DNA of 64,000 nucleotides from a virus. The stretch covers positions 62,001 to 126,000 of IMG/VR virus record IMGVR_UViG_3300028840_003497; one strand, written 5' to 3'. How positions within the stretch are numbered: position 1 is the first letter of the stretch; every line of letters begins with the position of its first letter. Below the pieces are notes generated by a model. The model was given only the letters and a program-made list of their open reading frames with translations, had not been told where the DNA came from and did not search any database. Shown piece after piece: positions 49,342 through 58,164 of the stretch. The position numbers were made by a program, and so were the translations under genes.

Positions 49342-50388
49342 CTAGAGGACTGTCTCGACCTGGATCGCGTTATCAACCAAGAATCCGTTCAAAATCCCGG
49401 CGGCCTCAGTGATCATCTTGGCACTCTGCCCAAAGAGAGTGCTCCTGAATCGGTTGCCCTGCTTCGTCAGTTCGTCCTTGCCTCGGCTGCTGCGCTTGAA
49501 ATTCGTGTATTCGGTGACCGCGTTAAATGCCGCGTAGCCAGTTCCTGCGACACCAGGAATGTCCTGCCCCCTGCCGGTAACAGCGAGGCTCAGCAGCTCG
49601 TTCCTGGCCTTTTCTGCGCGAGTATTACGTTTACCATCTGGCGGGTCCGGGATCAGTTGTTTTCCGAAATCTTCCCACATCGTCGAAGTCATGTTCATCC
49701 GGGAGAGGGCCTTCATGAAATTGTCGGTCCGCTTGCTGCGCTCGTGAGCCTGGCTAATCGCCTGCTGCGCGGCCTCGATCTTCTCCTTCATCGTCTGGGT
49801 ATGCCGGATCCGGATTTCCTTCATAACGTTCTCCTCGCGCGCCGCATCAATAAGAGCCATCCTGATTGTGTTGTAGCAAGCAATCCGAATGTCCGTCTCG
49901 CCGATCCGAACTGAGAAGGTCCCGTCAAATGCGCTGACCAACATCAGGTACTTCTTATGGACGTCTCCGGGCACAATCTCGCTCTCGTCGAACTCGGCCT
50001 GGATCCAGATCACCTTGCCGTCCTTAAAGGAACCCGCGCTGTGGTACTTGAGTGCGCCCGCTTCGATCAGTTTGTCCACAAAATCGAAGGCTTCATAGTT
50101 CTGCAAAGGGGTCCAGCCAATTCCTACAACCCCGAGCGGAGCCTCGTCGGTCTCGCGCATGATCATCTTGTGAGTACCAACCAAGACCTCGCGCATCGGG
50201 GTGGCCGGATCGGGTGTGAAGCTCAGTGGACGCTCAACGACCTTCCAATCCAGATCCGCCTCACGCATGAGGTCCTGTGCAGTCTTTACCTCCTCTTCAC
50301 TAACGTCCACACCGGTCCCTTGCCATGGCATCTCGATCACGATGTCGTCGGTCTTTTGTGTTAATTTTTTTTCGATTTCTTTTGTCAT
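49342..50388 (-). CDS. DUF932-family phage/plasmid-like protein
   Basis: VVGIGWTPLQNYEAFDFVD and the later TDIRIACYNTIRMAL match DUF932 proteins (TIGR03299, phage/plasmid-like). These are widespread in phages and plasmids; an anti-restriction or DNA-metabolism role has been proposed without proof. AGGAGCCAATC precedes the ATG; a promoter is about 60 bases upstream. Confidence 0.75.
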   Translation of the reverse strand: MTKEIEKKLTQKTDDIVIEMPWQGTGVDVSEEEVKTAQDLMREADLDWKVVERPLSFTPDPATPMREVLVGTHKMIMRETDEAPLGVVGIGWTPLQNYEAFDFVDKLIEAGALKYHSAGSFKDGKVIWIQAEFDESEIVPGDVHKKYLMLVSAFDGTFSVRIGETDIRIACYNTIRMALIDAAREENVMKEIRIRHTQTMKEKIEAAQQAISQAHERSKRTDNFMKALSRMNMTSTMWEDFGKQLIPDPPDGKRNTRAEKARNELLSLAVTGRGQDIPGVAGTGYAAFNAVTEYTNFKRSSRGKDELTKQGNRFRSTLFGQSAKMITEAAGILNGFLVDNAIQVETVL

Positions 50389-50442
50389 GATTGGCTCCTT
50401 TTTTCTCCGGCATCTTACCGGGATCGTTTACGGCCTAAAAAC

Positions 50443-50471
50443 AGCTTAAATCCGAAGCACTGCATAGTCAA
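50443..50471 (-). promoter_or_regulatory. Sigma70-type promoter for the DUF932 gene
   Basis: TTGACT at 50471-50466, 17-base spacer, TAAGCT at 50448-50443. Confidence 0.5.
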
Positions 50472-50524
50472 CCATAATTAGGGCGTTTTTAAAACTAATC
50501 AAAAATAACTGCGTATTTAAAAAA

Positions 50525-51115
50525 TCACACAGGAGTTGTGGATATCATAAACGACGTGAATATCTCAGGATCATTGAGATCGAATTCGAATTCGGCCCCA
50601 CGGACAGCGACAATCCCGGACAGTTCACCGACCTCAGATCGGTCGACGCGCACGCGAAAACCTTTCATCTCTCGGAATTCCCCATGCTCTCCAGTTATCA
50701 AGTATTCGTCCTCTACCACGAACTTGCGTTCACCGAATTTATCGAACCACCCGATCACATCCTCTGGGGAATCTCCGTACCCGCAGGTCAGCAAGCAAAC
50801 CGCGTGGCGCATCAGGGCGTTCACAAAATCATCAAAGTGCTGGAGGCAAGACATAACTACCATTTCATCGACCATCTTAATCGACCCTGCGAGACGCCAC
50901 TCCTCTCCCCAGTCTATAATCGATCCATGGACCTTCTCCTGGATTTCTCCGTTGAAGTCGAAGATGATCACATTCGTATTATCGTACTCAAACCGAGGCT
51001 TCCAATAGATATCAATGGCCTCGTCAGTCCGAACCCCCTTGATCCACAGACCTCTTCGACTTCGAGCCAAATACTCCGATGGCCCGAGTCCGTTCGCTAT
51101 TTCTGACTTTTTCAT
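50525..51115 (-). CDS. Hypothetical protein, 196 aa
   Basis: The ATG at 51115 has the strong site GGAGGAGGAAT, although it overlaps the end of the upstream gene by 92 bases. Beta-rich with FEYDNTNVIIFDFNGEI and an acidic C-terminal region. Not recognised. Confidence 0.55.
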   Translation of the reverse strand: MKKSEIANGLGPSEYLARSRRGLWIKGVRTDEAIDIYWKPRFEYDNTNVIIFDFNGEIQEKVHGSIIDWGEEWRLAGSIKMVDEMVVMSCLQHFDDFVNALMRHAVCLLTCGYGDSPEDVIGWFDKFGERKFVVEDEYLITGEHGEFREMKGFRVRVDRSEVGELSGIVAVRGAEFEFDLNDPEIFTSFMISTTPV

Positions 51116-51362
51116 ATTCCTCCTCCGTCAGAACATCAGTGCGCCACACGTATCGAAAGATCCCCATTAAATATACACAGACAGCTTTTACATCCGGACC
51201 CGGACGTCTGTTGCTCTTCTCCTCCATCCGGTCCAGATGAGATCTGATCTTCTTTGTATAAGCTGGCTTTTTACAAGGCGTAAATCTAGGAATCTTCCTG
51301 ATCCCCTTCTCTCGATTGATCACGAAGTTCATATCTTTGGCCGTCCATAAATCTATTTTCAT
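51024..51362 (-). CDS. Hypothetical protein, 112 aa
   Basis: Start uncertain; MKIDLWTAKDMNF at 51362 is used, but a GTG at 51407 is possible. The 92-base overlap with the next gene is unusually long. Basic, mixed composition (KKIRSHLDRMEEKSNRRPG). Not assigned. Confidence 0.45.
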   Translation of the reverse strand: MKIDLWTAKDMNFVINREKGIRKIPRFTPCKKPAYTKKIRSHLDRMEEKSNRRPGPDVKAVCVYLMGIFRYVWRTDVLTEEEYEKVRNSERTRAIGVFGSKSKRSVDQGGSD

Positions 51363-51390
51363 CTTATCAATATTGGACAGCACCCCACCA

Positions 51391-52464
51391 CTATTTCTTT
51401 TGGGATTCACGATCTTTCCGCATTTTCTCGCGCATTTCATCCAGATCGTTCTTGGCCTCCTCCTCGGACTTGGCCTCCTTCTCAGCATCCTTTTCTACTT
51501 CCTCGTCACTCTTTTGCTGATCGATCATGCGCTGCTCAAGGGTATCGACTGCAGACGAAACCGAGGCGATACGCTTACGCTTCATCTCTTCGACGCCCAT
51601 TGCCATAAACTCTGGCATCATAACGTTCTCCTCGTCGCCATTCGGAGACTCGTCGACAACACCCATTTCATTTTCCAACTCATCCTGGTCGTTCTCCGGT
51701 CCGTTCGTGTTGATTCGATTCTCACTTGGATCTTCATCCGGAATCCCGCCAAGAAGTCGTTCTAACATCGAAGCCTTCTCCAGGATGTTACCGATCTTGA
51801 CTTTCGCCATGTTCGACCACACAGCACCTTCCTCCTCCGTCGGGACCGATCCGATGCGACCAACATCTCCATCCGGCATCGCGTTCCCGGCCTCCTCGTA
51901 GGAACTCGCTGCCTCAGCCAACGATCCGAATACCTGTGTAACATCCCCATCTTTAATCACGAACACATCCAATTCTTCTGCACTAACAGTGAATTTCTCT
52001 AATGCGTCCTCGCGCTGCAATTCCTGCATCGCCTTCGGGATCATGCCGATTGGAAATGTCGCCCCCGGAGGAAGCACCCAAAGGTGCGCCTGATGATCGG
52101 CGATCTGACCCATGCGGCGCATCTCGGACGGAAACAGTTCGACACCCTCCGCCATTCCGCTGAGCAACTCACTCTTGATAGCCTGCTTTTCGGCCCACGG
52201 AATCTCAATTTTTTTCCTGTCATGACGAGCAATGATGAGGTGGATAACTTCCATCGGCTGCGGACGACCATCAGGCCCTGGAACAGAGAACGCATCCGAC
52301 ATTGTCTTCTTCAGAAAAACGCCGTATTTATTGTTCTCGAACGTGGCGATGACTCCCATCTCCTCAGCCCCCTCCGGATTCTTGATCCGAAAGAACTCCG
52401 TCATTGGACCACTCATCTTGTTGCGATCGATCCTGTGAACTTTTCTTGTTTTTTTGCCAGCCAT
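51391..52464 (-). CDS. Hypothetical acidic protein, 357 aa
   Basis: The first 150 residues are folded; VIHLIIARHDRKKIEIPWAEKQ and HLWVLPPG recall DUF7694-type phage proteins. The rest is helical and strongly acidic with long Glu/Asp stretches (EEVEKDAEKEAKSEEE). GGAGAAGAATA precedes the ATG. A scaffold or DNA-mimic role is possible but unproven. Confidence 0.55.
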   Translation of the reverse strand: MAGKKTRKVHRIDRNKMSGPMTEFFRIKNPEGAEEMGVIATFENNKYGVFLKKTMSDAFSVPGPDGRPQPMEVIHLIIARHDRKKIEIPWAEKQAIKSELLSGMAEGVELFPSEMRRMGQIADHQAHLWVLPPGATFPIGMIPKAMQELQREDALEKFTVSAEELDVFVIKDGDVTQVFGSLAEAASSYEEAGNAMPDGDVGRIGSVPTEEEGAVWSNMAKVKIGNILEKASMLERLLGGIPDEDPSENRINTNGPENDQDELENEMGVVDESPNGDEENVMMPEFMAMGVEEMKRKRIASVSSAVDTLEQRMIDQQKSDEEVEKDAEKEAKSEEEAKNDLDEMREKMRKDRESQKK

Positions 52465-52658
52465 TATTCTTCTCCTTCAATATCCATGCGCTCACATTCG
52501 AGCGTTGTGATTCTCTTCGTCATCAGAAAGTTTCCGTTCTTCTCATTCTCCCAAAGGATCTGAAACATCCGAACTTTCTTCCTCATGGACAGCCATGAGA
52601 TCAGGGTACCAACAAGCATTCCCCCAGCGAACAATCCCACATTTAAAACCCAGTACAT
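52464..52658 (-). CDS. Small single-pass membrane protein, 64 aa
   Basis: Start placed at the ATG of a TGATG overlap. MYWVLNVGLFAGGMLVGTLIS is one membrane helix, and a charged cytoplasmic helix follows. Unknown role. Confidence 0.55.
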   Translation of the reverse strand: MYWVLNVGLFAGGMLVGTLISWLSMRKKVRMFQILWENEKNGNFLMTKRITTLECERMDIEGEE

Positions 52659-53191
52659 CACTTGTCTTTCATCTCCTCGGACCACCGTACAAGATTACGA
52701 CGTAGAATCATCGCAGAAGCGTGCAATGGACCCCTCTGAAAAGTCGGCCCCGATTCACCTGTTTCCGGGTTTACACCGCATATCTGAGGACAATACCCCG
52801 ACGGATACCCTTCCACCATAATCCACTCATCTATAATTGTGCCAATACCAGCCTTCCCTGTCTGAAGCAGGTTTGATGCCATCCGGCACTCGTTCTCTAC
52901 CCAAGACCGCGCCAAATCAAATCTGGTTGTTTCCAAATTGACCATATGCTCGGACTTGGGGAGATCTTCAACTATCCCGCGACCATGCGATAGAGTTATG
53001 TCTATCCGAACAATACGCCCCTTGAACCACGCAGTTTTCAGATAAAGATCATGCTGTCCGATTTCGATCTTTGCACTAATACCAGAGAGTCCGACCCCGC
53101 GCATCGCAGCATCGATCTCCCGCCATTCCTTGTTTTCCGAAAGGGACGGTCCATCTGCAAGCAATTCCTGTAACTTGTTTTCTTGGTTCAT
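52658..53191 (-). CDS. Hypothetical protein sharing a GYCP motif with 59048-59605
   Basis: The motif EGYPSGYCPQICG resembles ELPNGYCPNSCC in the product at 59048-59605. Both are about 180 aa and otherwise dissimilar. The C-terminal region LHASAMILRRNLVRW is helical. Role unknown. It starts after AGAGGTTCCACAGAT. Confidence 0.55.
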   Translation of the reverse strand: MNQENKLQELLADGPSLSENKEWREIDAAMRGVGLSGISAKIEIGQHDLYLKTAWFKGRIVRIDITLSHGRGIVEDLPKSEHMVNLETTRFDLARSWVENECRMASNLLQTGKAGIGTIIDEWIMVEGYPSGYCPQICGVNPETGESGPTFQRGPLHASAMILRRNLVRWSEEMKDK

Positions 53192-53511
53192 ATCTGTGGA
53201 ACCTCTCTTATATCCTCTGGGACATTTTTCATAGCCTCAAGAAACATCCGTGTGGCCTCACACTCCCCTACAACTCCAACCAGCGCGTTCATCGCACCCA
53301 TATAGCGTCTCATAAACTGAAGGCAGTTCTGTTCCAGCATCCCGTGCCTGAGACGAATATACTCTACCGATAACATGTGGGATATTTGTCCATGATTCGC
53401 TGGATCATCGAGGCCAAGGATTTTCTTGGCAGTGTCCGGAATTTGTTCAATCCGGGCCTCTATATAATCCTGCGGCTCCATCGTCGCAATATTCGGTTTT
53501 CCATCAGTCAT
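53188..53511 (-). CDS. Hypothetical helical protein, 107 aa
   Basis: The ATG at 53511 follows a TTG. Helical with EYIRLRHGMLEQNCLQFMRR. It begins just beyond a strong terminator hairpin and so probably has its own promoter, which I could not place. Not assigned. Confidence 0.5.
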   Translation of the reverse strand: MTDGKPNIATMEPQDYIEARIEQIPDTAKKILGLDDPANHGQISHMLSVEYIRLRHGMLEQNCLQFMRRYMGAMNALVGVVGECEATRMFLEAMKNVPEDIREVPQI

Positions 53512-53532
53512 CAAATATCAGCCTTCAACAAC

Positions 53533-53602
53533 AAAAAAACTGCCGACTGCCCGGGTTCGGATGTGGGGGGGGACATCCGGGAGACCCGGGTCAGCCGGGC
53601 AG
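53533..53602 (-). terminator. Strong intrinsic terminator after the lytic transglycosylase gene
   Basis: On the minus strand a long GC-rich hairpin (CCCGGGT pairing with ACCCGGG, with outer CTGCC/GGCAG and an upper CGGATGT/ACATCCG stem around a C8 loop) is followed by seven Ts at 53539-53533. It separates the transglycosylase unit from the next gene. Confidence 0.85.
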
Positions 53603-53607
53603 CAAGA

Positions 53608-54459
53608 CTAAATCTCGTTAGACTGCGCTCCTAGCTGCCGAGCCCACCGAGTTATTTTAGCATCATACCATTCACAACGGTAACCACGCCAGTATAACCA
53701 TGGCCTTTTCGACTTAAAAATGCGCCCTCTCTTCCTCATTGCATAAGCCGCCTCCGTAGCGCTCCCACGAACAGACAGCATATTCGCAAAATCCCGTGGG
53801 TTCGAATAAAACCTCGACAGCAATTGCGCCGTCCCGAGATCGAACCCCGATTTATTGTAATACGTGTTCATGTCTTCATTCTGAACCACGGCAAGAATCT
53901 CATCCTCTGTGTGCGATATGCATCGCTTCTTCTTCTTAAGGATCCCTAGCCGATATGCCGTCTTCCTCGGATGCGTGCCGAGAGCACATCTGTCGAACTG
54001 AGACTCGTTTCGGATCGTCCCGGCCAACCCCCAAGGATTAAGAGTGAACCCTGCATCATCGGATTCATCGGAGACCTCGTCAGCGGCTCTCACAATTTCA
54101 TATGCATAGAACAGCGCCCTATCCTCGATCTCCTTTTCTCCATCCATCAACTCTCCGCACTCCCACCATCCATCCTTTTTATAATTGGCAATACCATCTG
54201 CCAAACGACCAATGATCTGCAATTGATGCTTGCTCAGTGGATCAATGGTTACCTTCTCTTGTCCTGTATCTTTCTTCACATTCGCCAATGTTACAGGAAG
54301 CTCATCTGGTTCAAAAATATCGCTCCCACAAAACGGCACATAATCTCCCCCTCGATCCTGCGCCTCCAAAACAATATCAGAACTCGGCCACGCCACGGCA
54401 GCCAATGCTCCGATGGCCAATATAGAGGCCATTACAATCAATCTAATAATCTTTTTCAT
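53608..54459 (-). CDS. Secreted lytic transglycosylase-like protein
   Basis: Start set at MKKIIRLIVMAS after GAGGAGGAAGAG. The first 25 residues form a signal peptide. WGLAGTIRNESQFDRCALG resembles the catalytic Glu region of soluble lytic transglycosylases (E-S-x-F-D), and the later GFDLGTAQLLSRFY fits the same fold. It would cleave peptidoglycan in the periplasm or envelope. Eight cysteines may form disulfides. A terminator follows it. Confidence 0.7.
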   Translation of the reverse strand: MKKIIRLIVMASILAIGALAAVAWPSSDIVLEAQDRGGDYVPFCGSDIFEPDELPVTLANVKKDTGQEKVTIDPLSKHQLQIIGRLADGIANYKKDGWWECGELMDGEKEIEDRALFYAYEIVRAADEVSDESDDAGFTLNPWGLAGTIRNESQFDRCALGTHPRKTAYRLGILKKKKRCISHTEDEILAVVQNEDMNTYYNKSGFDLGTAQLLSRFYSNPRDFANMLSVRGSATEAAYAMRKRGRIFKSKRPWLYWRGYRCEWYDAKITRWARQLGAQSNEI

Positions 54460-54544
54460 CTCTTCCTCCTCGCCAGACACTGCACAATCCAATAAATGTT
54501 CCGGCTTTAGAACAAGACATTATACCCTTTATCTCTATTAATCG

Positions 54545-54952
54545 TCAAAAGTCCCCTCGCAGAGAATCCACAGTATGGCTCCCGCATCTCGGACAGACAT
54601 GATTTTCTTTCTGATCCAACGTCTGAGGCTCTGGGGAATCCAGACCGTTCCACCCGCATTCTTCTACCTCCAAGCGGAGATGTTTGCACGTCTCCCGGAA
54701 CTTAAACCCAGGGCATGTGCATCCTATTTCTCCCTGAACAAAAGACCCGCTAACCTCGTACATAGTTTCTGGATCCGACGAAGACGGAATAGAAATCACA
54801 AACGTCTTTCGATCAGCTTGGCACGCCTGGAACGTCCTTATCTTACGTTGATGATCCTCTTCTTTTTTTACAGTATCAAACACCTGGTCCTCCCTGCCGC
54901 AATCCTCGCAGCCATCGATCAACATACTGCCGTCTTTACACCGATTTGTCAA
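54545..54952 (-). CDS. SWIM-type zinc-finger protein, TTG start
   Basis: GEIGCTCPGFKFRETCKHLRL is a SWIM zinc finger (CxC...CxH) that can bind DNA or proteins. A second ribbon CPRCGSHT lies near the C-terminus. The TTG at 54952 follows GGAGG at a good distance; longer frames start earlier. Function in the phage unknown. Confidence 0.65.
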   Translation of the reverse strand: MTNRCKDGSMLIDGCEDCGREDQVFDTVKKEEDHQRKIRTFQACQADRKTFVISIPSSSDPETMYEVSGSFVQGEIGCTCPGFKFRETCKHLRLEVEECGWNGLDSPEPQTLDQKENHVCPRCGSHTVDSLRGDF

Positions 54953-55367
54953 CAGCATCCTCCGGATCAATCCCATAGATCTTACACGATCCTTTTGCAA
55001 AAATAATAGCCCGTTCACATTGCTTCTTTGTGAATCGCCCGATGTGACAATCGCTCTCCGTCATCCGCATATGAGATTGCAACTTACGATACGCTCCCCC
55101 GCGCGAGAGGTTCCCTGTCTTCCATAAAGCATCGAACCAACGATGCAATTCCCTCCTGGCATCGCGAGTTTCCTTATTAGCCGGAATCCCCAGCGGAGAT
55201 CCGTCAGGATGACACCCGTGGAAACACTTGCATTTAGGAAAGTTGTCACAGCTATAAAAACGTCCACTCCTCATGTCAACAAGATGCATCTGCCCACCGC
55301 ACTGTGGACACTCCAATACCGTCTCGCCATCATTCGACTCACCAGTAAACGCATTAACTATCCTCAT
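54936..55367 (-). CDS. Topoisomerase-type zinc-finger protein (DUF3268-like)
   Basis: CPQCGGQMHLVDMRSGRFYSC is a topoisomerase-type C4 zinc finger. The region ARRELHRWFDALWKTGN then ESDCHIGRFTKKQCERAI matches DUF3268 proteins. Probably nucleic-acid binding. TAATG overlap with the kinase gene upstream. Confidence 0.7.
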   Translation of the reverse strand: MRIVNAFTGESNDGETVLECPQCGGQMHLVDMRSGRFYSCDNFPKCKCFHGCHPDGSPLGIPANKETRDARRELHRWFDALWKTGNLSRGGAYRKLQSHMRMTESDCHIGRFTKKQCERAIIFAKGSCKIYGIDPEDAVDKSV

Positions 55368-57046
55368 TAATTTCTCATCGACAGCTTGAATAACTGACTA
55401 CCGCGTGCAAACAAGACCTCATTTCCACGTTTAAACAGACGCATATCGCCTCCTATCATCGGATCCGAGATGCGCTTCACACCGTCTACTGTCGGCGTCG
55501 CCCCGAAGAGTACCAGATCCTCCACCTCGTCGATATGAGCACAGACCCCCTTGTCCAGGGTCACGAAGTTGATCCCGGAGTAGGCGACGTCCTCGTCCTT
55601 CCAAAACAGGATCGCATTCACGTAATCGCGCTCGAAACGATAGACAAACTTGTCGTACTGGCCGTTCTTCGTACCGATCACAATCATCACCCGGTGATCA
55701 TGTTTGGCATCAACAATCCGGTACCCGTCCAACTCTTTTAGCCGAACCTGATTACACATCTGCGATCCAGGAAACACCGAGGCATACCAGGATCCCAGCA
55801 TGTTTTGGATCGCCACTCCATCAAACAGTTGTGTTGCCATCGGCATCACATTCGCCACAGGATGTGGGAAGACCTGCGTGTTATTCCCGACCTTCCTGAT
55901 CATCAACTCGATCACGTTCTCGTCGTAATGAATGTAAAAACGGCCATCGTAGGCCATCATTGATTGACAGGGCGCACGTTGCCCCACAGGGAGCAGCGTC
56001 TTTGCATTGACCAAGTATGCCTCCCCACCTTCACGTCGCCCGTACAAGGGATCCTGATCGCTCGTGTGGCCGAAACATCCGTCCCCCTGGATGGAGAACG
56101 GTGTCCCTCGATCCTTCGTGAGGCACACGACAGACCCGTCCATCGCAATAAGGTCGAACCCATCAATCCTATCGTATCGAAAGATATTCCGTTCGAGGCC
56201 GAACACCTCGGATATCTTGAGTCGGTCCGTACTCGAAATATTTCGAGGAGCTACAAAGACCACCCCCAATCCTAAACCCTTCGGCGGAGGCACCCGACGA
56301 CCATCCTCGAACACTGCCTTATACCAGCGCCTGTACGCCTCCGGGATCGTCTCGAAGCTCGGGACCATCTTCGGGACCTTCACGTCGTCGTTGAACACCG
56401 AGAGGTTCTGCAGCATCCGATCTGCCATCTTCTTCACCGACGGGTGCTTGCCCTTAAACGGATGAATCCCGGTGAACAACTGAAATGTCACAATGCCCCA
56501 GGAAAACCAGTCGGTCTCCCGCGTCCAACTCTTGGCCTGCCAGTCCCGGATGCTGTCCATGATCGCCGTCGCCGGATAACTCTTAGTCTGATAACTATCG
56601 ACATCGATCCAGAAAACATCGCTCCCTTTCAGAAGCAGATTCATCTCGTTCAAATCGACCACTAGAACATCGGCGGAGTGGATCCCCTCTAATCCGTCCT
56701 GCATATCGCGGACGATACCGAACACATCGTCGGGGCCGATTCCATTCCTCTTCTTGTACGCCTTCGTGAATAACTGACAAATGGGGGACGCATCCTTCAC
56801 AAATCTCATCGAATATCCAACCGGTTTGTTGCGTGAATCCAATAGCACATTGAGAGGCTTTATGACGTTCTTGTTTCTGATCTTCGACAACTCCTCGATT
56901 TTTTGCTCTGGGATCATTTTTTTTGGGTTTGCATAGATCTTGTATGCCGTGCTGCCACGGACATACACACTACCTTCGCCACCCGAACCCACAAAATCAC
57001 GCTTCGACAGACTAACCTGACCGCCCCCCAGGATCTTGATTTTCAT
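55367..57046 (-). CDS. Protein kinase-like protein, YegI-type
   Basis: The N-lobe has the Gly loop GSGGEGSVY (20-28) and K36. The catalytic loop appears as VVDLNEMNLLL (D131, N136), and WIDVDSYQ (D148/D150) is the metal-binding site. TDWFSWGIVTFQLFTG (178-193) fits subdomain IX. The C-terminal half (about 270-559) looks like beta-repeat or WD-like sequence. Kinases of this type form a triad with PP2C and vWA proteins. The fold is clear, substrates are unknown. Confidence 0.75.
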   Translation of the reverse strand: MKIKILGGGQVSLSKRDFVGSGGEGSVYVRGSTAYKIYANPKKMIPEQKIEELSKIRNKNVIKPLNVLLDSRNKPVGYSMRFVKDASPICQLFTKAYKKRNGIGPDDVFGIVRDMQDGLEGIHSADVLVVDLNEMNLLLKGSDVFWIDVDSYQTKSYPATAIMDSIRDWQAKSWTRETDWFSWGIVTFQLFTGIHPFKGKHPSVKKMADRMLQNLSVFNDDVKVPKMVPSFETIPEAYRRWYKAVFEDGRRVPPPKGLGLGVVFVAPRNISSTDRLKISEVFGLERNIFRYDRIDGFDLIAMDGSVVCLTKDRGTPFSIQGDGCFGHTSDQDPLYGRREGGEAYLVNAKTLLPVGQRAPCQSMMAYDGRFYIHYDENVIELMIRKVGNNTQVFPHPVANVMPMATQLFDGVAIQNMLGSWYASVFPGSQMCNQVRLKELDGYRIVDAKHDHRVMIVIGTKNGQYDKFVYRFERDYVNAILFWKDEDVAYSGINFVTLDKGVCAHIDEVEDLVLFGATPTVDGVKRISDPMIGGDMRLFKRGNEVLFARGSQLFKLSMRN

Positions 57047-57177
57047 CTCAACCCCTTGTCAGGATGTTCGATCAGGACAAACTTTGAAATATCATCTTGA
57101 AAATGATTCCCGTATTCTGGGCTGTCGTCGATCATCAGATCAATCTCGTATTCCTTGCAAATCTTCGCCTTCCCCAT
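57043..57177 (-). CDS. Fragment of a HAD-like phosphatase (C-terminal piece)
   Basis: A 44-aa frame MGKAKICKEYEIDLMIDDSP that overlaps the truncated phosphoribosyltransferase gene. The IDLMIDDSP pattern matches the C-terminal Asp pair of HAD nucleotidases. The rest of the enzyme is missing, so it is probably a decayed remnant, although the start codon and overlap with the kinase gene look intact. Confidence 0.45.
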   Translation of the reverse strand: MGKAKICKEYEIDLMIDDSPEYGNHFQDDISKFVLIEHPDKGLR

Positions 57178-57484
57178 GAATTAAGATTTCACCAGGATCC
57201 GGACGATAACTCTCCAGCCACTCCAGGTAATACCGATAAAAATAAGGACACTTGCTCCGAAGGAAGTCTATCTCGTCCTTGGTGAACTTGAGTTCGCAAT
57301 ATGCCTGAATCTGTTCCTTGAGCCGATCCACGAAGGATGACCCCCAAGGCGTCTCGCCCCTGTCGATGAAACGGTATTCGACAACCGCGTCCGGGAAGAG
57401 CCGGAACACGGCGTTCTGCATGCTAAATTTATAGAGATCATCGTCTAAAAGGCTACTAATAATACAACTATCAATATTGCTCAT
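57140..57484 (-). pseudogene. Truncated nicotinate phosphoribosyltransferase (N-terminal part)
   Basis: Start set at MSNIDSCII; LLDDDLYKFSMQNAVFRLFPD is the unmistakable start of PncB-type enzymes, and EIDFLRSKCPYFYRYYLEWL also fits. The 114-aa product stops at about a quarter of the normal 400 aa, just past YLEWLESYR, before the active site. The following bases encode a HAD fragment in another frame, so a deletion probably fused two genes. Nicotinamidase is intact nearby. Confidence 0.75.
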
Positions 57485-57488
57485 TTTG

Positions 57489-58094
57489 TTAACACTCCAC
57501 GCCAAACTCGCGCTCGGCCATCCTCTGGTTGTCGATCGGAATCAGAGCACCAAGATTCGATTCGTAAAGCGCCACGTAGACATCCCCTGCCCACTCCCCC
57601 AGTGCATTGTACGGCATATTGGCGATATAGAATAGCTGGCTCATCGAGTGCTGCCCGGTCGGACCTGAGTGGCAAAGAACACCCTCCACGAATTCCGTCG
57701 CGTTCCCGAAGTCCACCTCCTTATGCATCTCATCCTTCGAGTACGACGGGAGCGGCTTGACTATGTGCATCTGCTCCCTGAACCGGTTACCACCCTCGTC
57801 GTAGTCGGCGTCGTCCCCGACGTAAATGTACGGCCCATTGGCTTCGAACTGCCATCTGGTTGGATCGAAGATCGTCCCGTCCGGCATCAGCACCCAGCCA
57901 TGAACAACAAGGGTCTTGTTACCACACCGCTCGTCCCACGGAGATCCATCCTCGATGTACCCGAGAAAGTGCCCGTAGACCGGATGCCCATCGACAACCC
58001 CGGCCTTTACGCACTCGCACGCAATCCCGTAACACTGAGCCACCCAGTCCTCGACCGGAATACCAATTTCCTCCGCCACTTTGTTAATATCCAT
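57489..58094 (-). CDS. Papain/transglutaminase-like fold protein, 201 aa
   Basis: A Cys in VAQCYGIACE (about 21) and the later VVHGWVLMPDGTIFDPT are reminiscent of the Cys-His-Asp triad of NlpC/transglutaminase-like enzymes. No substrate is evident. Its promoter lies about 45 bases upstream. Family assignment is tentative. Confidence 0.5.
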   Translation of the reverse strand: MDINKVAEEIGIPVEDWVAQCYGIACECVKAGVVDGHPVYGHFLGYIEDGSPWDERCGNKTLVVHGWVLMPDGTIFDPTRWQFEANGPYIYVGDDADYDEGGNRFREQMHIVKPLPSYSKDEMHKEVDFGNATEFVEGVLCHSGPTGQHSMSQLFYIANMPYNALGEWAGDVYVALYESNLGALIPIDNQRMAEREFGVEC

Positions 58095-58135
58095 TTGTAT
58101 CCTCCCGCCGTCATCTCGACGGCTATCTTACAGAC

Positions 58136-58164
58136 ACCTTAGTCCGTCCAGTAGCGTTTGTCAA
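58136..58164 (-). promoter_or_regulatory. Sigma70-type promoter for 57489-58094
   Basis: TTGACA at 58164-58159, 17-base spacer, TAAGGT at 58141-58136. The -35 overlaps the stop of the PP2C gene and is followed by AACGCT. Confidence 0.6.

Noticed and set aside
57282-57297. An eighth palindrome-like copy (GTGAACTTGAGTTCGC)
   Set aside because: It lies inside the coding part of the nicotinate phosphoribosyltransferase fragment, has a mismatch, and the codons fit the protein, so it is probably chance.
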